From Ceratothoa steindachneri (lineage: Eukaryota > Arthropoda > Malacostraca > Isopoda > Cymothoidae): a stretch of 64,000 nucleotides of DNA. The notes beneath the pieces were generated by a model. That model was not told where the DNA came from. It made no database searches and worked only from the letters and a program-made list of their open reading frames with translations. Below are positions 55,880 through 64,000 of this stretch, piece by piece. Positions within the stretch are counted from its first letter, which is position 1. Every line of letters begins with the position of its first letter. The stretch covers positions 176,316,294-176,380,293 of the forward strand of contig OZ018318.1 in the NCBI GenBank assembly GCA_963969495.1, in the 5' to 3' direction. Both the position numbers and the translations under genes were made by a program.

Positions 55880-56297
55880 TTTTGGAGGCAACTTTTAACC
55901 CCGGCGAACGAACGATTCTGGCGTTTATAAATTGATAAGGTGACATTATTCGAGATATATTTGCTAAATTTATATTGTTGTCCTCCAGAAATATTAAAGT
56001 TATCGATCTGGTTAATAATTAATGATTGATTCATCAATCATCTCTTAAATATATTTGTTGGATTTAGAAATGATTTTGGCTTGGTTGAAATCGATTCTAT
56101 GGACATAATTTGGCATATGATCCAAGAGACTGGAGGAAAGTGAGCCTCTCCTCATATGTGGCCGCTCTTTTTTAATCCTCTTACTAAAGTGACCTGACTT
56201 TCCAATATAAGATTTGTCACAATTTTTACTGGGGAATAAATGTACACCTGCATTCTAGTTGGTGGGACACAGTTTGGCCAAGGTCTTTTGGATGGTA

Positions 56298-57127
56298 CGA
56301 GGGGGGGTCAATAAGTTTTGCGAATCGGAAGGGCAAAACAGAGGAAGGGGGATGGCTGTTTGTGGGGCTGTGAGCACACGTCATGACAAGTCAGAACCTA
56401 CAGCCGCACCTGCTGCCTCGTCTCTCTAAGAATTAGTAGCTGATCGCAGATCGTCAGTCACAAATATTTCAACAATGAAAAAGGTTGAACACCGCGCAGT
56501 GATCAAATTTTTGACCAAGGAAGGCAAGAATGCATAAGAGTTCCATGAACGCATGGTTGCAGTGTAGATCGACACTGCCCCTTCCTATGCAACCATTGCT
56601 CGCTGGAATAGGCAGTTCCGCCATGGTCGTAGGCCCTTGAAGATGACACCAGTCCAGGAGGCCCGTCAGACGTGACCAACGAGGACAGTGTGGAGAGGAG
56701 GATCCTCGAAAATCGACGGGTGAAGGTCGAAGAAATCGAGCAAGAACTTGGAATATCACAGGGAAGTATTATCAACATCATCAACAACAATTTAGCCATG
56801 ACCAAGGTCTCTTCCCATAAGGTCCTTAGAAACCTCACGCCCCCCTACAGTCCAGATCTGGCCCCTAGCTCCAACTTTTTATTCCGCCAACTCAAGCCTG
56901 CACTGCGTGGACGCCGATTTAGGGACGATGAAGATGTCCACCTCGCCTTCCAGGACTGGATTGAACAGCAGTCGGGAGATTTCTGGTTGTCGGGAATTTG
57001 AAGCCTCAGGGACAAGTGGTGCAAGTTAATTAAAGTCGAGGGTAGTTATATTAAAAAATAATAAAACACTTTTCCTCATATCTCGTTTCCTTATCTGCGA
57101 ATTGCAAAACTTATTGACCGCCCCTTG
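56298..57127 (+). mobile_element. Internally deleted mariner transposon (830 bp)
   Basis: Inverted repeats start CGAGGGGGGGTCAATAAG on the left and, read on minus, CAAGGGGCGGTCAATAAG on the right; they agree except at positions 2 and 8 over the first 24 bases. TA lies outside each end (56296-56297 and 57128-57129). The body is about two-thirds of a full mariner because the middle of the transposase gene is gone. Confidence 0.93.
56475..57061 (+). pseudogene. Mariner transposase, central catalytic part deleted
   Basis: From the ATG at 56475: KKVEHRAVIKFLTKEGKNA, a stop, then EFHERMVAV, a stop, then APSYATIARWNRQFRHGRR, the first helix-turn-helix. A one-base loss near 56641 shifts the frame. 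It continues TNEDSVERRILENRRVKVEE and ELGISQGSIINIINNNLAM, the second helix-turn-helix. After SSHKVLRNL the sequence jumps directly to PPYSPDLAPSSNFLFRQLK, which holds the third Asp of DD34D, then RGRRFRDDEDVHLAFQDW. Roughly 150 residues with the first two catalytic Asp are missing. A TGA at 57000 precedes the natural-looking TAA at 57059-57061. It has no catalytic capacity; a DNA-binding remnant is conceivable only if the stops were absent. Confidence 0.93.
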
Positions 57128-57129
57128 TA

Positions 57130-60100
57130 TGTCTATATCTGAATGTTATATTTGTTATTTCGGTTAGCATACGATATTAAAGTGGCTAGGGCTGGATCAT
57201 TAGGAATATTATTATGTCATTTGTTTATGAAATAAATATGATATTTTAGCTCAATGAAATTGCAAATAAGGTGGTTGATTTGATCCTGAACAAAAATTCA
57301 GTCACAATTTCTATAGGCTGGAAGAAAAACGGAAGAAAGAATGGATTTTTTAACAGATTTTTTATGCAATGAGAAGAAATTCATGTAAGCATTTAATTGG
57401 TAGATTAATTTAGATAGAATATAGAGCTTATAGAACATGTGACCCAATTTTCTTTCTGGATGAAATTAAGCACCTTATTTGCAATTTTATTGAGAGAAGC
57501 CGGGAGGCAAGACTTTCCCTAGTCAGAAGAGGCTTAATGAAGAAACTTAGGAGTGAATAGTTCCTTTAAAAACTTCCCAAGAATAAAGAACATTAATTAT
57601 AATTCGACTTGGAGGTGGAAAAAATTATATTCCTGGGGCAGAGGATGTTCGCAAGCAAAGCATCCTTGGATGTCATTTTCAGAAAATAACTATGGGATGA
57701 AAGGTAGATTTAAAAGACATCAACAGAGAAATTAAATCGCCGTGCTCAGTGACGCATAGGAACACCAATGCTTAGAAGTCGATCCTAAAAGACGAATGGA
57801 CCAAGGGATTAAAGAATATCGTGGAAGAAGAAAGTGGACTGCTCCTTGGCCAGATATTTCAGTTCCAGCAAATCAACTCTTTAAATGCAAAAAGAAAGCT
57901 ACCAGAGCAAATAAACAACGATGGTTCTCAAGTCAGCGAGAAATTCATGTAAACGAAAAGAGTAAGTTCACTCGACTGTAGTAAAACCTGGCACAAGTTA
58001 AAAAAACTGAATTCGCTAGCAGGTATATGGAAGATGGCAATGAAGTTCATGAGTTGAGAATCTGGACTTGGGTTAGTTATAAAGGCAAAGGAAGGACTTT
58101 CCCAATGCCTAACGATGATATGTGTCTCTTGAACTGTACGTATAAATGAATTTAGAGTCGAGAGATTTGAATAGGAACTGACGCTGAACAAATCCACCTG
58201 TGTATCAAAATACTCTCGAGAAGTTTTACAACACAACGGACACAAAACTTCCACCAGCGTCAAGAGCTGTCTGCCCATTGGATGAGTACGCTCATAGTCG
58301 CCACGCAGGGTTGGGTGACTCTGCACACATCATTACGCATTATCATATCAAGTAATCATTTCTCTTAATATCTTAAAGCACAACTACCCACTATCTCTTC
58401 TGTAGGAGGAGCTATATCTGGTTAATTCTCAGATTATACCTCTTTAGCAAGCGATAAGTTACCTAACAACAAGGTCCATTTGATATTCCCGTTCAACAGA
58501 TTAAAGTCTTTGAGAGAATCCATTAGTCTGGATTAAACTAACTCTCACTTAAACCAGTTATTTAATGTTTATAATTATTGTCTCCGTGTATTTGTTTGAG
58601 GTAATATTTTTTTCAGTTTCTGTACAGGTGAATGGTGGACCCTGATGCTATAAACATAATGCTGTATTTGTGATTAAAACGTCCTTCTCACTCAAAGCTT
58701 TTGTTTTCATTTTGCTAATTAGTTATGAGCCATCACAATACTCCACTGCTGAAACATTCGCTTCAGACACGAGTCTGTCACAGAGTATCGCATGCAACAC
58801 AAACCTAAAAGTTACGCGAATTTCCGGGTTAATTAGACACCCAAGCTGACATGCACGAAGGAACTACAGCTATTCATAAAGGATGCGCAAAAAAATATTA
58901 TTATTTACACACATAACCTCAAATTCCTTGAATTAGTTATTTGGTGTTTAAGATAAGATCGAGTACGATAAAAAGCCTTTAGAAACGGGGTAAAAATAAA
59001 TTCTACTTAATAATCTCCTGGTTTCTTTGATGGAGATCTTTATTAATTTTTGAAATGTTTACATTTCCCGTCCATTTTTCTTTTCAGAAACTGCACTTTG
59101 GTTTAAATGATGAGAAAATCAGATGAAACACAATATCTGTCTAAGTTTGTTTCTCACATAATTTACAAGTCAAGATATGGCGTCTTCTATTTTCTCTTCT
59201 ATTGTCGATACCATCGTCAATTGTTGATGGATAATAGAGTCCTCAAAGAAACTACCCATTTTTCAATGGCAAAATAAATCAGCAAATTTATATTATTTCT
59301 ATCTCTTTCATCAGCAAGATATTTAAGAGATCAATATATTGCCTTTAAATCCTTATCTCTTATAACCTTAATAAATTATTCCTCTTCAGAAACAAAGTTT
59401 AGGAAGAAATAATTAAATTGGGATGAGAATCTATCGGATCTTAAATTTATATAGGATTACAAAGAAACCGAATAATTTATAAACATTCAACGGTAGAAAA
59501 TTTACATCCAGCAGTAGAAATGAAACCTTTTTAAATTGAAAAGATTTAGATTTCTCTATATAACAATATAAACTTAATACAGTTAACCGAAAGAAATTGC
59601 TATACCCATTCAAGAATTGCTCGGTTCTGACGTCCCCCTGACGCCGGGAAAGAGCACGATGGAGAATTAAGACTCAATATTAATTTGATTAAAAATCTTC
59701 TTACTCATGATAACGATATCTAAAGGTGTTTTTGTTGAGATGCGTTGTTTTGGCTTCACAAATACTCTTTCAGGTGTGGCATTTTCTTGATTTATCCAGC
59801 GCTTTATCAATGTATAATGTGAAAAAGTGTCTGGCAATGTCAGTTATTAACTGTATGCAATGCATGAAAACAAAAATCGTTGGGACTTGGAGTTTTTATT
59901 TCTCTATAATTACTAACAGATTAATATATACAAATGAAAAACTCGATATTTCTATTAAGTTACCCCCTTTTCGGAAGATAACTGTTAGAAATAAGCTACA
60001 TAAACACTAAAAGTCCAAATTGGATAGAAAAATAATCAAGAGTGAGAATAGAGTAAACGAAGGACAGGACAGGTTATTAGAAGAAAGAACTGACGGAGGA

Positions 60101-61411
60101 TGAACAATCTTAAACTGAGCCATATATCCATAAATAGTCTTAGGAGACTTAAAAAGCGGGAGTAACTGGGTAAACTCGAGTTTAGGATCGTGATAAGTGG
60201 AACCTTCTTGGACCAGCTCAGCATTTAGACGACACTAAATGAAGGTGATGATAATAATATAGACTAATAAAATAAAATACTAATAAATAATAATAATAAA
60301 AAAATTAGTAAATAAACACATTTTTATGTTAAGAAAGTACTGGAATTCGATCAAGATATTGAATGGAAGTGAGAAAGAAAATTACTAAATTCTTCAAAAT
60401 CGGGTTAATAGAGCATTTAAACATTTAATGGAACTAATAAGAAAGATGTTTAATTTAAGTGTTAATGAAAGAAATATAATCAATGATACTTTTAGTGGAT
60501 TAAATGTCAGACTTTCCAGATGTTCTTCAGTGAAGCCTCCCCCATCCCTCTTAATTAAAAACTAATAGAGGTATCGGAGGGTTTGGAGTCACTTCAGCCT
60601 ATAATGTCTAAACTGTCATATAAACATTTCCAGTTTCACAATTTTACCAATTTTCCTTACCTTTCCCCCACTCAAAAATCATTAGCTAAGTTGCACTTGT
60701 TTTACAATATTTTATCTGAAAATATGAAATTCCTTGAAAAATGAATGGCCATTATAATATATCCCCCGATAACTACCTAAAAGATCCTTTATGATTTAAT
60801 ATCGTGTTAATTGGCTAAATAATAACAAACCTTAAGGTAGTTAGTTATTTGTCGCGTGTCCTTTTTATATTGTTTGTTGTCCAAAATCTTAATTTTAAAG
60901 GCATTTTGGAAATCTTCCGCTGTCTTCTTGTACCCTTCGTATGAAGACAGTCAATCCTTTTTGAACTGAAGCAAAGTAGATTTCAAAGGTGCGCTCCTAG
61001 TGACTCCTATCAAGAGAATCCGCTGATTGCTTCTAAATTTGAATTATCTGATTGTTTTTATAATTTTCTGTGAGATTGAAGCAACTCGTGACTCAAGTGT
61101 TTTTATAAAACCTAAAGAAATATTAAAATAGGTAAAGGAGGATTTCTCTGATAAAGGCATGAGAGGAGGCACGGGTAAAATAGTAATTACGTCACATTTC
61201 AATATTGATTTCCTGTCGAGTTTCGTGATTCGAGTTTATAACCGTGAGATGTCTCTCTGGTTTGAAGTAGAATTTTAAGACTTCTCCTAAGGGATTGCTT
61301 AATAGAGAGTGTATGAAGATCCATTTAATTTTAGCTTTTAATATTTTTAACTTAAATCATATTAGGGTGTTTCTTGCTTCAATATTATCTTGAAAAGGCT
61401 TTCTTTAGCTT

Positions 61412-61413
<2 letters not shown>
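57130..61413. other. AT-rich stretch with an unexplained ORF-rich patch at 57.55-58.33 kb
   Basis: Between 57553 and 58326 the composition is less AT-biased and open frames occur on both strands: plus 57553-57735 and 57796-57981, minus 58326-57928 (132 codons, with a CPLCCKTS segment). I recognise no family on either strand. It may be a decayed transposon. The rest of the stretch shows nothing. Confidence 0.3.

Positions 61414-61458
<45 letters not shown>
61414..61458. repeat. (AT)n microsatellite, about 45 bp
   Basis: Uninterrupted AT dinucleotides. Confidence 0.96.
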
Positions 61459-61461
<3 letters not shown>

Positions 61462-61623
61462 CTGTGATTATTCGATATCCGGCCCAAGCTAAAATGTGTT
61501 ATTCTGTGTTACGCCGAAAAAGAAGCCCCAATTCACGTTTCCATTGGCCATGGGGTAGGCCTTTTACTCGTGAACATTGACCTTTCCATTGAATCAAGTC
61601 ATATTACCATTGACAACATGACC

Positions 61624-61665
61624 TTTTGTATATACATATATATATATATATACAAAAACATTAAG

Positions 61666-61705
<40 letters not shown>
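61624..61705. repeat. AT microsatellites with a self-complementary TTTTGTATA...TATACAAAA unit
   Basis: TTTTGTATA near 61624 and TATACAAAA near 61650 flank an AT run and form a palindrome. A second AT run of about 38 bases (61668-61705) follows. Confidence 0.85.
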
Positions 61706-61709
<4 letters not shown>

Positions 61710-61710
<1 letters not shown>

Positions 61711-61839
61711 GAAAATCACATCACACGTGATATACACTGGATGTTGTAACCAGCCAAAGGCAAGGAAAATTTGTATCACCAGTTTTCCTTTCCTTAACCT
61801 GATCCATTGTATATCAATAATACCTCATGTGATTTTTCC
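61710..61839. repeat. ~130-bp imperfect long hairpin
   Basis: The left arm starting GGAAAATCACATCACACG, with TGATATACACTGGAT and AAGGCAAGGAAAA, pairs with the right arm, whose reverse complement reads GGAAAAATCACATGAGG, TGATATACAATGGAT and AAGGAAAGGAAAA. The arms are about 55-60 bases with a short loop near 61775. It could be a small inverted-repeat transposon (MITE) or a hairpin RNA precursor; there is no evidence of transcription. Confidence 0.75.
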
Positions 61840-64000
61840 ATTTTTGGTACAAAAAAAAGCCCTTGTCCACTCATACTAGAAAACCAATTGCCTCTTACTT
61901 GGTAAAGTACCTACACATCGTTATTGAATAGTTTTCTTGAATCAACCTCTTTGGGGGATGGTGGAACATTCGATAAAAGTTATGATTTCGAAAGCAAAGA
62001 GCGCTTGATGACACAGGTTCGAATCTAACTTCCTTATTCACTTTCATATAGTGGCTAAAATAGTTTTTGTATTTCTCCATTTCTAAAAATTCAATTTTCT
62101 TTTTTACGGTTATATGGTCCACGTAATTTATTCCTAGGAGTTTTACTCGGTTGTATTACTAGTTTTTTTTATTTTCTTGGGTTATTACCTATATATATAT
62201 ATGGAAGATATGAATTCTAAATAATGAACATGTAAATGATCATCAGGTTTCCTAGACTCTACTACCAAAAACTCCGCCTTGTTAGTTCTGCTAAATACCA
62301 TTCAGCAGTAGAGACCTGAAGATGAAGGTGTGTCCACCGAGTTGATTTTCTGTTTTAATTTTGATTTGAGTGTCAGATAAACTGCCTTGTTTTAAATTCA
62401 AATTGGTTGGAATAATATTGGTATTCTGCTTCTTATAGCATTAACCATTGCTACCAACTTGAGGAGGAATTATTATCTTAATGATGTGAATGTTGCTAGT
62501 AGCTCGACTCAAATTCATGGCATGTTAATATAGAAAAAAGTCAAATACAGAATGAAAATGAAATCAATGTTAAATATTAAGACTATGTGTCAATTTCTGG
62601 GTAGGAAAATTATAATATGAGATCGGAAAAAATAAAATTGTATTCTTTTATGGGCGATAAATTTAAAAGTTTAGAAGAAGAATTTCTTTGCTCTTTATCT
62701 CTCCTCTCAATGTAGGTTTATTTACTCGCTTTGTATTTACACTGCTTCGTTAAGCTTTCATGAAGCCCTTTCTGAATCATAACAAAGTGTTATGATGAGG
62801 TATTTTGTCCCAATTACATTTTTCTAGATTCATCATTCTGTGTTCGTTATCAGAAATTCAATTCCGCGACTTAGAAGAATAATAACAAACAGAACACTGA
62901 AGAGACTAGGCGTACTGTAGAAGCGGAAAACAACCCATTAAATAATAGCTTCATATGATGATTCAAATAGAATGTATATGATGTAAGTTTTGTCAGCATT
63001 TTGAGCATTATCTTAGCTCGATTATCTTTATTATTTTTATTAGTATAGAATATCCTGTCATTAACTTATCTCCATCTTTTAGTTGTCCTGATTGCGATAG
63101 AGTCCAAAAAATTTGGATTTAAATTGAAATGTTTGGTATTGAAGAGAAATACGCTTAGGAGACAGTTTCTAGTTTGGTAAGAGTAAAGGAGTTTGAATTT
63201 CGTTTACAGTGCTGTTGATTAAATTGACATAACAGCTACATAAATTTTCAAAATATGATTCATTGGTTTGGTCGTAAAATAATTTATTCCATCAAATTCA
63301 TCATGATGTGAAATACTCCACTGCCGCAAAATTCGTAAAAAAGTACTCAACGAAGGGCTGAGGAACCCTAATGGAATGGAAAAAACTGCTGTTACGGTTT
63401 TCTGTTCCTTATTTATTCCTATATTTTAGGTACATAACATGTGCTTATCTGAATCAACTTTTTAATGAATTCATATTTATTCAATCGGAGGATTTTTTCC
63501 ATTACTTAGGAGTTAAGATTTTTATATCCTTATTTGTTTTTTTTCTTTCAATATTTTTGAATACCTTCCCTTTCCATTTAAAATAAAAGTAATAGACATT
63601 TTTAACATTTAAATAAGAAACAAATTTAGGAAAATGCTTTACAATTAAAAGAATAAACCAATCTACTTGATCTCCTTGAAAAAGTACCATGCGAAATAAT
63701 TATAACAATTATTGTTAATAAAAGGACTTTATTTATCTGAAAATAAAAACACTTTTACCTCTATAATCAAATAATTGAAGAATTAAAAAACAGGCAAATT
63801 CTCCCATCTGCAAAGCCGATCGTTTCAGTTTTTGTGTAGGATATACGAGTATTGCTTTGGCAACAAGCCGAGAAAACAATTCAGTGTATCATAAATTTGT
63901 TGCAGCGGACCAATCTATGACTTAACCATGGATTCCTAATTATTCATTTAAAAAAAAAATTAAATATAAAAAAACAATTAAACAGATCCAACAGCTGTAG
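61840..64000. other. AT-rich stretch, nothing recognised
   Basis: Short frames (61895-62122 and 63371-63690) lack domains. GGTTCGAATCT at about 62015 resembles a tRNA/SINE B-box but has no convincing A-box. A small (AT)7 run is at about 62189. Confidence 0.35.

Noticed and set aside
55412..56037. Frames of alternating Ile-Tyr
   Set aside because: Translation of (AT)n microsatellites.
57928..58326. 132-codon minus frame as a non-LTR RT zinc-knuckle end
   Set aside because: CPLCC gave only a vague resemblance; the following His/Cys spacing does not fit.
62000..62030. Possible tRNA or SINE B-box (GGTTCGAATCT)
   Set aside because: No A-box at the right distance and no cloverleaf could be drawn.
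1..64000. CRISPR arrays, operons or bacterial-type genes
   Set aside because: No regularly spaced conserved repeats with unique spacers, no Shine-Dalgarno-led gene strings; the sequence is eukaryotic in character.

Overview
This window looks like a piece of a strongly AT-rich, repeat-laden invertebrate nuclear genome, most likely an arthropod (perhaps a copepod-type crustacean; this is inference). The evidence is Tc1 and mariner transposons with TA target sites, Ty3/Gypsy-type LTR elements, a DIRS-like reverse transcriptase relic, (AT)n microsatellites, and a decayed copy of an uncharacterised Cys-containing family that I remember as multicopy in arthropods. There are no rRNA or tRNA genes, no operons, and no host gene that can be followed over several exons. 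Almost every protein-like signal is a transposon in some state of decay.

Layout. 1-1660: degenerate ~39-bp minisatellite. 3.9-4.5 kb (minus): Gypsy-type fragment joining integrase C-terminus to RT. 8670-8823: perfect 77-bp tandem duplication. 9.4-10.5 kb: GC-richer unclassified block, then a repeat that recurs inverted at 21.0 kb. 13845-17244 (plus): LTR element with a perfect 5-bp target duplication, a truncated 5' LTR, a ~430-bp polypurine tract, the RT end and RNase H, and a full 3' LTR. 19.06 kb: a possible 44-residue secreted peptide. 19.4-20.9 kb: DIRS-like RT/RNase H relic. 24.5-29.8 kb (minus): the most complete LTR element, with zinc knuckle, protease, integrase, RT and RNase H in that order. 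32.7-33.8 kb (minus): decayed member of the Cys-containing family with heat-shock-element-like sequences upstream. 35943-37351: nearly whole Tc1 transposon. 40.7-43.2 kb: ~400-bp AT-rich duplication split by a 1666-bp solo LTR. 47.9-48.3 kb: Tc1 relic. 48978-53644: LTR element with both LTRs, gag and protease but no RT. 55.4-55.9 and 61.4-61.8 kb: AT microsatellites and a long hairpin. 56298-57127: internally deleted mariner. The rest is AT-rich sequence with nothing I recognise.

Main biological point. Three separate LTR-element remnants all put integrase upstream of RT, or end pol at RNase H. This is the copia-like order known from the Gmr1 group of Ty3/Gypsy elements. The two copies that retain the RT active-site box both read Y-x-D-N instead of Y-x-D-D. 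The LTRs share a signature: TGT(A/G)G at the start and CGACA at the end. Together they suggest one family or a few related families that shaped this locus. No copy here appears able to move by itself.
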